Positions 1 to 9,021 are shown, numbered from the stretch's first letter. The stretch: DNA of 64,000 nucleotides from Paraburkholderia phytofirmans OLGA172 (GCF_001634365.1 NZ_CP014579.1:1054001-1118000); one strand, 5' to 3'. Numbers and translations are program-made. The notes: generated from the letters alone by a model not told the origin.

Positions 1-2
1 TA

Positions 3-611
3 AAATTCGGCACGGCCGTTGCCCACGTTCTCGGTCCGTCGAACCACGACGCTATGTCGAGTACCTACTATGCACGTTTCCTTGTGAAACATACTGACAA
101 TAGCGATTCATACCTCCGTCAGGCTTATCGGCTGTTCACCATGCACACCGATGGCACTTTTGTTAGCGAGGCGACGGACTGGCTGCTGATGATGAAGTTT
201 GCCGAGAATAATGCATTCGGCGGCGAGTCGAGGTTTCTACATCTCGACGATTGGGAGGAGCGCGACTCGTTCGTGAATCACCATTACGGCACAAAGCCAT
301 TCCTTTACAAGGCGCCCGGTTCGAAAAACGTGAGCGAAAAGGTTCAGCGCCCAATCTTCTTCCAAAGTGAGTTTGGTTTGTCGATTTCGTTTATCGACCA
401 GTTCGTGCAACCCGCCAACCGAGACGAGGCAGCGTTCCTTCGCGCCCTTTCCGAGTCGATGGAAGCATCGAGCGGCACAAAGGAAGTTGTATTACCGGTG
501 GGCGACCTGGTCGTTCTGAACAACTACTTCTACCTCCATGGTCGGGCGCCGTTCGAAACGAACGAAGCGTTGCACCGCGAGCTGATGCGGCAACGGGGCA
601 TGTTCTCGTAG
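3..611 (+). CDS. glaH: Glutarate 2-hydroxylase (GlaH/CsiD family), 3' part; gene cut by the window edge
   Basis: The frame is open from the first complete codon at position 3, and the residues before the first internal ATG (GTAVAH...) also match the family, so this is the C-terminal ~202 residues of a protein usually about 310-325 aa long. The family is an Fe(II)/2-oxoglutarate-dependent dioxygenase that converts glutarate to L-2-hydroxyglutarate in lysine/5-aminovalerate breakdown. Visible hallmarks are HTDGTF (the His-x-Asp iron ligands), the DWLLMMK stretch after it, FIDQFVQP, the distal histidine in YLHGR and the ending RRELMRQRG. The protein stops slightly earlier than E. coli CsiD as I remember it. 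The next gene on the strand encodes an alpha-hydroxyacid dehydrogenase that could oxidise its product. The assignment rests on remembered family sequence and is strong; the true start lies outside the window. Confidence 0.9.
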   Translation, partial: KFGTAVAHVLGPSNHDAMSSTYYARFLVKHTDNSDSYLRQAYRLFTMHTDGTFVSEATDWLLMMKFAENNAFGGESRFLHLDDWEERDSFVNHHYGTKPFLYKAPGSKNVSEKVQRPIFFQSEFGLSISFIDQFVQPANRDEAAFLRALSESMEASSGTKEVVLPVGDLVVLNNYFYLHGRAPFETNEALHRELMRQRGMFS

Positions 612-686
612 GGTGAATTTTTTTGGAGGCTGCTGCCTCGCGTGGCGCGCCGCCATCGTGTGGGATGCGTTTTTGTGGAGAAACAG

Positions 687-1943
687 ATGAAAGATGACGT
701 CGACAGTGGACGAGTGAGTCACATGTCGCAGGGCGGGACGCCAAATCAGACTGCATATGGCGTCAGGAGCGATGTACCTGCGCGGCTTCGCAAGCTATTG
801 TCGCTAGCGGACTTTGAATTGGCCGCGAGAAAAATTCTGCCGCGCCCGCTGTTCGGATATATCGCTGGTGCTGCCGAGGACGGGACTTCTCACGCTGCCA
901 ACCGCACCGCGTTTGAGCAGCTTAAATTCCAGCCTCGGATACTTGTAGACGTGTCACGACGATCGCAGGCCGCCACGATCTTCGGGAAGACGTACGCGTC
1001 ACCATTCGGAATCGCCCCTATAGGAATTAGTGCAATCTCCGCCTATCGAGGCGACGTTGTCCTGGCGACAGCCGCGAAGGAAGAGAACATCCCCGCAATC
1101 ATGAGCGGTTCCTCGCTCATTCCGATGGAGACGGTCCGAACCGCCGCGCCGGACACATGGTTTCAGGCGTACCTCCCGGGTGACACTGCTCGTATCGATG
1201 CACTGATCGACAGAGTCAAGGTTGCAGGATTTTCGACACTGGTTGTGACGGTCGATATACCGGTTTGGGCGAACCGGGAAAATAATGTTCGAACGGGTTT
1301 CTCGTTGCCATTGCGCCCGTCGCTGCGTCTGGCGATCGATGGCATCTCCCACCCAAAATGGTTGGCGGGCACCTTTCTGCGGACGCTGATCAACCATGGT
1401 ATGCCGCACTTTGAAAACTCGTTCGCAACACGCGGTGCACCGATGCTGTCGGCTACGGCCGTCCGTGACACAACCGGGCGTGATCATCTTTCATGGGGGG
1501 ACATTGAACGAATTCGCCAGCGTTGGAGCGGCAACCTGGTTATCAAGGGAATTCTCCATGTTGATGACGCAAGACAGGCGGCGGAAATTGGCGCGGACGG
1601 AATCATCATTTCTAACCACGGGGGACGCCAGCTAGACGGTGCCGTTGAACCGCTGGGCGTCCTACCTCATATCAGTGACACCGTTGGCCATAAAACGGTT
1701 GTGATGATGGATAGCGGAATCCGACGGGGAGGAGACGTGCTCAAGGCGTTAGCGCTCGGAGCACGGTTCGTATTTGTTGGTCGACCGTTCATGTATGCGG
1801 CCGCAGTAGGTGGCGCTCCTGGGGTGCGCCATGCGATCTCGCTGCTCAGAGATGAGGTGGACCGAAACATGGCGATGCTTGGCACGTCGTCGATTACGGA
1901 GCTGCGCAATAAAGTAATCAGCGGCGACACTGGAGGACGTTGA
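687..1943 (+). CDS. FMN-dependent alpha-hydroxyacid dehydrogenase (LldD/mandelate dehydrogenase family)
   Basis: The ATG at 687 is chosen because GGAG lies 6 bases upstream (677-680). A GTG at 642 would add 15 residues, and an ATG at 723 is also possible. The 418-aa protein is a TIM-barrel flavoenzyme oxidising (S)-2-hydroxy acids to 2-oxo acids. Visible motifs are the N-terminal FGYIAGAAEDG, the FMN-phosphate and strand motifs SPFGIAPIG and DGIIISNHGGRQLDG (catalytic His about residue 311), and MMDSGIRRGGDVLKALALGA. It lies 75 bp behind glaH on the same strand. In the known csiD operon this position is held by lhgO, an FAD enzyme oxidising L-2-hydroxyglutarate. Function as a replacement for LhgO is inference; lactate, glycolate or mandelate could equally be the substrate. 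Confidence 0.85.
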   Translation: MKDDVDSGRVSHMSQGGTPNQTAYGVRSDVPARLRKLLSLADFELAARKILPRPLFGYIAGAAEDGTSHAANRTAFEQLKFQPRILVDVSRRSQAATIFGKTYASPFGIAPIGISAISAYRGDVVLATAAKEENIPAIMSGSSLIPMETVRTAAPDTWFQAYLPGDTARIDALIDRVKVAGFSTLVVTVDIPVWANRENNVRTGFSLPLRPSLRLAIDGISHPKWLAGTFLRTLINHGMPHFENSFATRGAPMLSATAVRDTTGRDHLSWGDIERIRQRWSGNLVIKGILHVDDARQAAEIGADGIIISNHGGRQLDGAVEPLGVLPHISDTVGHKTVVMMDSGIRRGGDVLKALALGARFVFVGRPFMYAAAVGGAPGVRHAISLLRDEVDRNMAMLGTSSITELRNKVISGDTGGR

Positions 1944-2019
1944 CGCCTTGGCTACCGTGCCCCGCGCGGAAATGGCAGGGTTAGGATTTCTTCTATAAGG
2001 CGAGGACTTGCCCCTCTTT

Positions 2020-2038
2020 GCAGGCCCTTCGGGCCTGT
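2020..2038. terminator. Stem-loop between convergent genes
   Basis: A perfect 7-bp stem CAGGCCC / GGGCCTG with a TTC loop (2021-2037) sits in the 153-bp gap between the dehydrogenase (ends 1943) and the convergent LysR gene (ends 2097). Position and symmetry suit a bidirectional transcription stop. No clear U-tract follows on the plus strand, so this is a weak call. Confidence 0.4.
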
Positions 2039-2096
2039 GCGTCGCCTACCGCAGGTGTCGTGCGCGTCTCTTGAAGCCGGGCCATTCCCCCGAGGG

Positions 2097-2993
2097 TCAT
2101 TGCGCCTCGAGCACTTCTGCGCATAATGCTAGCCACGCGCGTGCAGCGTGGGACAAATAGCGGTCGTGTGACCAGATGTTGGCCAGGGTCCACTCCAGTT
2201 CTGGCTCCGTGACCCGTGCAACCGAAAGCCCACTGACGTCTAATCGCGCCAGAAATGGTTGAGGTAAGAATGTTGTCCCGAGCCCCGCTTCGGACAACGC
2301 CGCGAGAAATTCCCAATGCCCGCTTTGGGCCACCACATGGGGCTCGATGTCTAACTCGCGAAACGCTGAGCGAAGCCGACGAGTCAAGGCGGATCCTTCC
2401 TCGAGGAGAACCAGCGGCTGGTCCTTAAATGTGGAGAGCTCCACGGTAGGCCGGCCAGCCCACGGTACATTCCGAGGGCCGACCGCGTATATCGCGTAAC
2501 GCGCGATGACCCGCGAGGCAAGTTTCTCCTGGATGCCACCCGAAAACAGTACGGTTGCGGCCACTTCCAGTTCGCCGCCGATGATTTTCTGTTCGAGAAC
2601 GCTACCCCCATGTTCAGCGAGACATAGCTCAAGCTTTGGGTAACGTCGTCGAAATTCACTCACGACAGCCGGGAAAAAAAGGTTGCCCATTCGTGGCATG
2701 CCTACGGTCAATTCACCACGGCCAAGCTGAGCGACATCAGCAACCTCGAGCTGCAGTTCGCGGATCACGCCTAATGCCTGCAACCCACGTTCATAAACGA
2801 CGCGCCCTACGTCGGTGGGGTGGACCTTCCTTCCTTCACGGATCAAAAGCGGCTGACCGATCTCCTCCTCGAGTTGGCGCACCATTTTGCTGATTGTCGA
2901 CTGGGTGACAAACACTGCGGCAGCGGCATGTGTAAAGCTGCCGAGTTTTACAGTCTCGACGAAATAGCGCAGGGCGCGGATATCTATAGACAT
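2097..2993 (-). CDS. LysR-family transcriptional regulator
   Basis: A 298-aa protein with a typical winged HTH at residues 1-62 (ALRYFVETVKLGSFTHAAAA, VTQSTISKMVRQLEEEIG) followed by a two-lobed substrate-binding domain (QLGRGELTVGMP onward to about residue 290). It is divergent from the CoA-transferase/aldehyde dehydrogenase pair starting at 3165, the usual arrangement for a LysR protein that controls the neighbouring catabolic operon in response to a pathway metabolite. It converges on the glaH/hydroxyacid dehydrogenase genes. The effector is unknown; glutarate, 2-hydroxyglutarate or a short-chain acid are guesses from context. Confidence 0.9.
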   Translation of the reverse strand: MSIDIRALRYFVETVKLGSFTHAAAAVFVTQSTISKMVRQLEEEIGQPLLIREGRKVHPTDVGRVVYERGLQALGVIRELQLEVADVAQLGRGELTVGMPRMGNLFFPAVVSEFRRRYPKLELCLAEHGGSVLEQKIIGGELEVAATVLFSGGIQEKLASRVIARYAIYAVGPRNVPWAGRPTVELSTFKDQPLVLLEEGSALTRRLRSAFRELDIEPHVVAQSGHWEFLAALSEAGLGTTFLPQPFLARLDVSGLSVARVTEPELEWTLANIWSHDRYLSHAARAWLALCAEVLEAQ

Positions 2994-3164
2994 GCTTGTT
3001 GCTTGTAGTCGGAAAAAATCGAATACCTTCTATGATAATTAATCGTACTGAGAATGACAAAACATTAACTACACTTTCGTGGAGCGACGTTAGCTGCCGG
3101 TTCGTGGGCAGTGAACAACAGATACCGTCCTGCACGAACTGACGCGAGATTAAAGGAGACTGAA
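2994..3164. promoter_or_regulatory. Divergent promoter region between lysR and the CoA-transferase operon
   Basis: An AT-rich 171-bp stretch between divergent genes, holding an imperfect dyad around GATAATTAATC (3034-3044). LysR regulators commonly bind T-N11-A dyads in exactly this place, but I cannot name a convincing site or the -35/-10 elements. AAAGGAG at 3152-3158 is the ribosome binding site for the downstream TTG start at 3165. Confidence 0.4.
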
Positions 3165-4670
3165 TTGTTAGAGGACCGTGTTCGATTGCCGCTGCTTCGC
3201 AGCAAAATAACGACAGCCGAGGAGGCGGCGTCACTGATTCATGATGGTATGACTGTCGGGACGAGTGGCTTTGGGGCTGCGGGCGACTGCAAGGTTGTGC
3301 CGCGCGCTCTCGCTGCCCGAGCGCGAGAGGGACTGCGGATTAATTTGATGACGGGGGCATCGGGCGGGTACGACAGCGATGGTGTGCTAGCTGAGGCTAA
3401 GGCCATTCGTCGGCGCATGCCCTACCAGTCCGACAAGACGCTCCGTAATCAGATCAACGCTGGCGAGGTCATGTTTTTCGACCTTCACCTTTCAGAGATG
3501 GCGGAGCAACTGCGTGACGGCTATCTAGGTCCGGTGGACGTCGCCATCATCGAAGCCGTCGCAGTGACAGAAGCAGGCATTGTACCGACCATGTCGGTTG
3601 GAAACTCAGCCGTGTTTGCGTCGCTCGCAAAGCAGGTAATTGTTGAGATCAATCTTGACATGCCGCTCACGCTGGAAGGGTTGCACGACGTTTACGCACC
3701 GGGTCCACGCGCCCACCGCTTGCCAATTCCGCTAACGGCAACAGAGCAGCGAGTTGGTCTACCGTATATTCCCGTGGATCTCGAGAAGATTGCGGCCATC
3801 GTTATAACCCGTAAGGGTGACAGTCCAAACCAGATTCAACCGCCCGACGCCGAAACAATGCAGATCGCGGGACATTTGAGCGAGTTTTTTGCAAATGAGG
3901 TCAGGGTAGGGCGGCTGCCACCGTCGTTGCAACCACTCCAGGCAGGTGTGGGTTCCATTGCGAATGCGGTTCTACATGGGCTGGTCGATTCTGGCTATCG
4001 TGGTCTGCGCATGTACTCAGAGGTACTGCAGGACAGTGCAATTGAATTGTTGGACGCGGGGTGTGTTGATTTTGCCTGCGCGTCGGCGCTCATGTTATCT
4101 GCACCATATCAGGCGCGGTTTTTTGATGATATCGAGAGGTACAGGTCTCGCATCCTCCTGCGGCCGCAGGAAATCAGCAACCATCCCGAGATCATTCGTC
4201 GGCTTGGCGTCATTGCAGTGAACACAGCTCTTGAGTGTGACATCTACGGAAACGTGAATTCGACACACGTCTGCGGCACGCACATGATGAACGGCCTGGG
4301 TGGTTCGGGAGATTATGCACGCAACGCATACCTGTCCGTATTCGTGACGAAATCCTTGGCGAAGGGGGGTGACATTTCCAGCATCGTGCCAATGGTGTCG
4401 CATGTCGACCACGTCGGTCAAGATGTTGACGTCCTCGTGACCGAACACGGACTGGCCGATCTACGAGGCCTTGCGCCGCGCGAACGGGCACAGCAGATAA
4501 TCACCAATTGCGCTGACCCGTTGTACCGGGACGCACTGCGTGACTACGTTACGAGAGCCGGAACTCGCGGCGGACACACTCCTCATTTGCTGGAGAGCGC
4601 CTTTGCGTGGCATACGTCTTACCAGCAACATGGCAACATGCGCGAGGCGCTGAAGTTGGATCTCTTTTGA
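3165..4670 (+). CDS. Acetyl-CoA hydrolase/succinate CoA-transferase family protein
   Basis: The start is taken as TTG at 3165: AAAGGAG ends 6 bases before it, and the protein then begins LLEDRVRLPLLRSK like its family; a GTG at 3111 is in frame but has no such site. The 501-aa protein belongs to the class I CoA-transferases (Cat1/AarC/YgfH type), which exchange CoA between succinyl-CoA or acetyl-CoA and short-chain acids through a glutamyl-CoA thioester. Conserved stretches include MTVGTSGFG, VDVAIIEAVAVTEAG, LQAGVGSIANAVLHGL, YSEVLQDS (Glu about 286, probably the nucleophile) and GGSGDYARNAYLS. It is 21 bp from the aldehyde dehydrogenase gene, so the pair is almost certainly co-transcribed. 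The acid activated is not evident; a C4 or C5 acid fits the context. Confidence 0.88.
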   Translation: MLEDRVRLPLLRSKITTAEEAASLIHDGMTVGTSGFGAAGDCKVVPRALAARAREGLRINLMTGASGGYDSDGVLAEAKAIRRRMPYQSDKTLRNQINAGEVMFFDLHLSEMAEQLRDGYLGPVDVAIIEAVAVTEAGIVPTMSVGNSAVFASLAKQVIVEINLDMPLTLEGLHDVYAPGPRAHRLPIPLTATEQRVGLPYIPVDLEKIAAIVITRKGDSPNQIQPPDAETMQIAGHLSEFFANEVRVGRLPPSLQPLQAGVGSIANAVLHGLVDSGYRGLRMYSEVLQDSAIELLDAGCVDFACASALMLSAPYQARFFDDIERYRSRILLRPQEISNHPEIIRRLGVIAVNTALECDIYGNVNSTHVCGTHMMNGLGGSGDYARNAYLSVFVTKSLAKGGDISSIVPMVSHVDHVGQDVDVLVTEHGLADLRGLAPRERAQQIITNCADPLYRDALRDYVTRAGTRGGHTPHLLESAFAWHTSYQQHGNMREALKLDLF

Positions 4671-4691
4671 AAGTCACTGAGTTTACAAATT

Positions 4692-6119
4692 ATGTATGAA
4701 AAGTTATCTCTGTATATAGACGGCGAGTTCATCGACGGAGGGCCGCGATCGAGTCAGAACGTCCTAAACCCTTCCACCCTCGAAACAATCGCTCATCTCC
4801 CGCATGCCGATGAAGTGGACCTGGACCGTGCCATCGCTGCTGCGCATCGCGCGTTCGAATCATGGCGGCAGACGTCCGCGATGGACCGCGCAACGATTCT
4901 CCGGAATGTAGGGGCAAGGATTCGGGATGAAGTAGACGTGATTGCGCGCAATATCACGCTGGATCAGGGCAAGCCGCTCGCGGAGGCCAAAGCCGAGGTT
5001 CTGGCATGCGCAGATCACGTCGATTGGCACGCGGAAGAATGTCGACGCATCTACGGCCGAGTTATTCCAGCGCGCCATTCATCTATCCGTCAGATTGTCG
5101 TCCACGAACCCGTTGGCGTGTGTGCGGCGTTCACGCCGTGGAATTTCCCCTTTAACCAGGCTATTCGGAAAGTCGCGGCTGCCTTGGGCGCCGGATGTAC
5201 GCTCATATTGAAGGGACCTGAAGAGTCGCCAAGCGCGATTATGGCGATTGCGCGGCTGTTTCACGATGCCGGATTGCCCAAAGGTTGTCTCAACATCGTA
5301 TGGGGCAAGCCTGCCGAAATATCGCATCGGCTTATCACGTCTCCGATCGTCCGCAAGATTTCTTTTACCGGCTCCGTCGAAGTCGGCAAACAGTTGGCCG
5401 CCTTGGCAGGGAGCCACATGAAACGAGTGACCATGGAGCTCGGTGGGCATGCGCCAGTTCTCGTCTTCGACGATAGTGACGTTCCCCGGGCGGCAAAGAT
5501 GCTTGCCAAACTCAAGGTCCTCAATGCAGGTCAGGTCTGTGTTTCTCCGACGCGCTTCTTTGTACAGGAGGGCGCGTACGATGAGTTCGTTTCGATATTT
5601 CGGGATACCCTCGCATCTGTGAAAGTCGATGACGGTCTGCAGGCCAACGTCAACATGGGGCCGGTGGCCAACGAGCGGCGCGTCGCGGCGATGTCAGCAT
5701 TTGTGGAGGATGCGAGACGCCTGGGAGGTAAAGTGCTTTTCGGTGGCGAACCGCTGCAGCGTACAGGCCATTTCTTTCCACCTACTCTCATTACGGACTT
5801 GCCCGACAGCGCAAAGCTGATGCGTGAAGAGCCGTTTGGCCCGATCGCGCCGATCGTTCGTTTCAAGGACGTCGACGAAGGGATCCGTCGTGCCAATAGC
5901 CTTCCGTTTGGCCTGGCCTCCTACGTGTTCACGGGGTCGCTGCACACCGCAACGTACGTCTCCAACGCCATCGAAGCCGGAATGGTAAACATCAACCACT
6001 TCGGGATATCACTGCCCGAGACGCCATTCGGCGGCATTAAAGATAGTGGCATTGGTGTCGAGGGCGGTAGTGAGACGTTCGACGGGTACGTAAGCGCCAA
6101 GTTCATCACGCAACGATAG
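4692..6119 (+). CDS. NAD(P)-dependent succinate/glutarate-semialdehyde dehydrogenase family protein
   Basis: A 475-aa aldehyde dehydrogenase of normal length. Catalytic Glu249 (TMELGGHAP) and Cys283 (LNAGQVCVSPT) are present, as are the Rossmann segment FTGSVEVGKQLA, the oxyanion Asn stretch FTPWNFPFNQ and the C-terminal EEPFGPIAP. It resembles the GabD/DavD branch, oxidising succinate or glutarate semialdehyde to the diacid. With the CoA-transferase upstream and glaH nearby, a role in 5-aminovalerate/lysine or GABA-type degradation is plausible. A short imperfect hairpin (6126-6151, GAGGGG/CCCCTC) just after the stop may help terminate transcription. Exact substrate is inference. Confidence 0.88.
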   Translation: MYEKLSLYIDGEFIDGGPRSSQNVLNPSTLETIAHLPHADEVDLDRAIAAAHRAFESWRQTSAMDRATILRNVGARIRDEVDVIARNITLDQGKPLAEAKAEVLACADHVDWHAEECRRIYGRVIPARHSSIRQIVVHEPVGVCAAFTPWNFPFNQAIRKVAAALGAGCTLILKGPEESPSAIMAIARLFHDAGLPKGCLNIVWGKPAEISHRLITSPIVRKISFTGSVEVGKQLAALAGSHMKRVTMELGGHAPVLVFDDSDVPRAAKMLAKLKVLNAGQVCVSPTRFFVQEGAYDEFVSIFRDTLASVKVDDGLQANVNMGPVANERRVAAMSAFVEDARRLGGKVLFGGEPLQRTGHFFPPTLITDLPDSAKLMREEPFGPIAPIVRFKDVDEGIRRANSLPFGLASYVFTGSLHTATYVSNAIEAGMVNINHFGISLPETPFGGIKDSGIGVEGGSETFDGYVSAKFITQR

Positions 6120-6280
6120 TCCGTGGAGGGGGCATCGGCGACGCGCCCCTCTCGAAACTATTCGTTATCTGCGCCCTCGTGTACTAAAGTTGAACACAGG
6201 GGCGGATCCCTTAAAAGCACCGAACTGTCCGCACTGACCGGGCGCGTATCCGAGTGACCGCCGACCGGCGCCACGGCGTC

Positions 6281-6375
6281 CTGCCCCATATGCGAAACCG
6301 CGTGCACGATACCCGTCCGATCGGGACACGACAGCTTCAGGATGTAGCTGTTTTCAAGGTGGGGCAGGAGCGGTT
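6281..6375 (-). pseudogene. purU: Remnant of formyltetrahydrofolate deformylase (purU), N-terminal fragment
   Basis: Directly behind the flavoprotein gene's stop (6385) the minus strand encodes NSYILKLSCPDRTGIVHAVS (about 6352-6293), which is the start of the ACT domain of PurU as I remember it. The similarity then ends abruptly and the rest of the ~290-aa protein is absent. No convincing start codon precedes it. PurU releases formate from 10-formyl-THF, which fits a neighbour handling one-carbon units from methylated glycines, so this is probably the stump of a former operon partner lost by deletion. The right end of the stump merges into unrecognised sequence up to the aldehyde dehydrogenase stop. 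Confidence 0.7.
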
Positions 6376-6384
6376 CCGGTTCGA

Positions 6385-8889
6385 TCAGCTTTTGACACGT
6401 TCTGAGCGCGGGTCGTAGGGTGCTTTGAGATGCACGGTGGCAGGCAGAAGGTCGCCGGCCACGTCGATCTCGTAGCGGCCGCTGCTCAGATACGCCGTGT
6501 CCGCGGCACCGTCCGGATTGTTGATGTAGCCCATCGCCACCGGGCAGCCGAGCGTATGGCCGAAGGCGGCCGAGCTGACGAAGCCGACTGGCTTGCCGTC
6601 GCGCAGGATCGCCTCGCCGCCCCATAGCATGCGATCGGCGGCGCCGTCGGCGGTGAGTACGGCCATGCGTCGGCGCAGCGGCTCCGCGCGCAGTTTCAGC
6701 AAGGCTTCGCGGCCACGGAACGGAATGTCTTTATCGAGCTTGCAGGCGAACGAGAGACCTGCTTCGAACGGGGTGGAGTCCGGTGTCAGTTCGCGGCCCC
6801 ATGCGCGGTAGCCTTTCTCGATGCGCAGCGAATCGATGGCGTAATAGCCCGCGTTGACGAGGCCGAACGGTTTGCCTGCCGCCTGCAGCGTCTCGTAGAC
6901 CCCCGCGGCGAATTCGACCGGCACGTACAGTTCCCAGCCGAGTTCGCCCACGTAGGTGAGCCGCGTGGCGCGCACCGTCGCATAGCCGATATCCACTTCA
7001 CGGCTCTGGCCGAACGGAAATGCCGCGTTGCTCCAGTCAGCCTTCGAGATGCTCTGCAGCAGCTCGCGCGAGCTCGGGCCCATCACCGCCAGCACCGCGT
7101 ATTGGCCGGTGACGTCGACTAGCGCGCAGTGCTTGTCGTGCGGGATCGACTTCTCGATGTAGTCGAAATCGCGTGTGGTCTGCGCCGAGCCCGAGACGAT
7201 CAGGTATTGATCGTCGGCGAGGCGGGTCAACGTGAAGTCGGACTCGTAGGTGCCGCGCTCGTTGAGCATCCCGGTGTAGACGGTGGTGCCGGTCGGCACG
7301 GCAACATCGTTGGTGACGATGCCTTGCAGCACGCTTTGCGCGTCGCGCCCCTTCACGAGGAATTTCGAAAACGAGGTCATGTCGAACAGCACCACGCCTT
7401 CGCGGCAGGCGCGATGCTCGGCGCCGCTCCATGGCAGCCAGTTCTGCTGACCGAAGGCGTAGTCGATCTTTGCTTCGGCCACGCTTGGCGCGAAGAAGTT
7501 CGGACGCTCCCAACCCATCTTGCTGCCGAAGCTCGCGCCCTGGTCGTGCAGCATCGGGTAGAGCGGCGAGCGGCGGAACGGGTGAGCGGTATCGAGTTCG
7601 CGGTTCGGCCAGGGCATGGCGTAGTGCAGGCCGAGGGTTTCCTTCACGCGATCGTGCAGCCAGGTGTCGTTGCCGTTAAAGCGCGCAAAGCGGCGAATGT
7701 CGACCGGCCACAGGTCCATCGTGGGTTCGCCTGCGACGATCCATTCGGCGAGCGCCATGCCCGCACCGCCCGCCGACGCGATGCCCATCGAATTGAACCC
7801 CGCGCCGACGAAAAAGCGCCGCAACTCCGGCGCTTCGCCGAGCATGAAGTTGTTGTCCGGCGTGAACGACTCCGGGCCGTTGTAGAACTGCTTCACCTGC
7901 GCTGTTTCGAGTGCGGGCACGCGCTGCAGTGCATTTTCCATCAGGATTTCGAACTGATCCCAATCGTCGGGCAGCAGCTGGAATTCGAAATTGTCCGGGA
8001 TGCCGTTCATGCCCCACGGCTTCGCGTTCGGCTCGAAGCCGCCCATCACGAGGCCGCCGACTTCCTCCTTGAAATAGATGAAGCCGTCCGGATCGCGCAT
8101 CACGGGCAGGTCTGGATGCACGCCGGCAATGCGCTCGGTGACGATGTAGTAATGCTCGGCCGAGTGCAGCGGCACGGTCACGCCGCACAGGCGGCCGACC
8201 GCCTTGGCCCACTGGCCTGCGCAATTCACGACGATATCCGCGCCGATTGTGCCTTCTTCGCCGTCCTTGTTGCGCCACGCGAGGCCGCTGACTTCGCGCG
8301 CGCCGGTTGTGCCGTTTGCCTTGTCTTCGAGCGCAGTGCGCGTATGAATCGCCGTGACGCGGGTGTTTTCGACAATCCGTGCGCCGCGCGTGCGGGCGCC
8401 GCGGGCGAGCGCCTGGGTCAGATCGGTGGGATTCGCTTTGCCGTCGCCGGGTAGCCAGACGGCGCCGAGCAGGTCGTCGGTGCGCATCACCGGCCATAGA
8501 TCGCCGGCTTCCTGCGGGCTGATCACGTCGCACGCTACGCCGTAGGCGCGCGCGACGGCGGCGGTGCGCTTGAGTTGGGTCATCCGTTCGGCCGTGCGGG
8601 CCACCGAGAGCGAGCCGCATTGCTTCCAGCCGGTTGCGAGGCCGGTGTCGGCTTCGAGTTCGGCGTAGAGCGCGGTCGAATAGCGGATCAGCTTGGTCAT
8701 GCTTTCCTGCGCGCGCAGTTGGCCGACGAGGCCGGCCGCGTGCCAGGTCGTGCCGCACGACAACTGACCCTGTTCGAGCAGAACCACATCGGTCCAACCC
8801 AGTTTGGCGAGGTGATAGGCGACCGAACAGCCGATAATGCCACCCCCGATGATGACGACGCGGGCGTGGGCTGGAATGGATGTGGACAT
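6385..8889 (-). CDS. FAD-dependent dimethylglycine/sarcosine dehydrogenase-like protein with GcvT domains
   Basis: An 834-aa protein. Residues 10-400 form a DAO-type FAD domain (VVIIGGGIIGCSVAYHLAKLG dinucleotide motif; CGTTWHAAGL, where the His is the site of covalent FAD attachment in the family). The C-terminal half holds the folate-binding GcvT/aminomethyltransferase domains (LFDMTSFSKFLVKG, GELGWELYVP, ESLRIEKGYRAWGREL-like region). The family oxidatively demethylates dimethylglycine or sarcosine and passes the methylene group to tetrahydrofolate. The purU stump immediately downstream supports a one-carbon role. There is no strong ribosome site before the ATG at 8889. Specific substrate unknown. 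Confidence 0.88.
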   Translation of the reverse strand: MSTSIPAHARVVIIGGGIIGCSVAYHLAKLGWTDVVLLEQGQLSCGTTWHAAGLVGQLRAQESMTKLIRYSTALYAELEADTGLATGWKQCGSLSVARTAERMTQLKRTAAVARAYGVACDVISPQEAGDLWPVMRTDDLLGAVWLPGDGKANPTDLTQALARGARTRGARIVENTRVTAIHTRTALEDKANGTTGAREVSGLAWRNKDGEEGTIGADIVVNCAGQWAKAVGRLCGVTVPLHSAEHYYIVTERIAGVHPDLPVMRDPDGFIYFKEEVGGLVMGGFEPNAKPWGMNGIPDNFEFQLLPDDWDQFEILMENALQRVPALETAQVKQFYNGPESFTPDNNFMLGEAPELRRFFVGAGFNSMGIASAGGAGMALAEWIVAGEPTMDLWPVDIRRFARFNGNDTWLHDRVKETLGLHYAMPWPNRELDTAHPFRRSPLYPMLHDQGASFGSKMGWERPNFFAPSVAEAKIDYAFGQQNWLPWSGAEHRACREGVVLFDMTSFSKFLVKGRDAQSVLQGIVTNDVAVPTGTTVYTGMLNERGTYESDFTLTRLADDQYLIVSGSAQTTRDFDYIEKSIPHDKHCALVDVTGQYAVLAVMGPSSRELLQSISKADWSNAAFPFGQSREVDIGYATVRATRLTYVGELGWELYVPVEFAAGVYETLQAAGKPFGLVNAGYYAIDSLRIEKGYRAWGRELTPDSTPFEAGLSFACKLDKDIPFRGREALLKLRAEPLRRRMAVLTADGAADRMLWGGEAILRDGKPVGFVSSAAFGHTLGCPVAMGYINNPDGAADTAYLSSGRYEIDVAGDLLPATVHLKAPYDPRSERVKS

Positions 8890-9021
8890 TTGTGGAAATG
8901 AGTTGAATTAACGCGCGTAGATTGCGACAAAATTTGGCAAAAAGCAACGATCGATTTGGCTGATCTGGGATCAAAGGAGGTCGCGGATGCGTCGGCAAGA
9001 GACGGCGGCGCTACCTTTTTG

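Noticed and set aside
3111..3164. Upstream GTG start for the CoA-transferase
   Set aside because: The extra 18 residues are unlike the family and lack a ribosome site, whereas the TTG at 3165 has AAAGGAG at ideal spacing.
7129..8454. Long plus-strand open frame opposite the dimethylglycine/sarcosine dehydrogenase-like gene
   Set aside because: Shadow of a high-GC coding gene; its translation is His/Arg-rich and matches nothing, while the minus strand encodes clear FAD and GcvT motifs.
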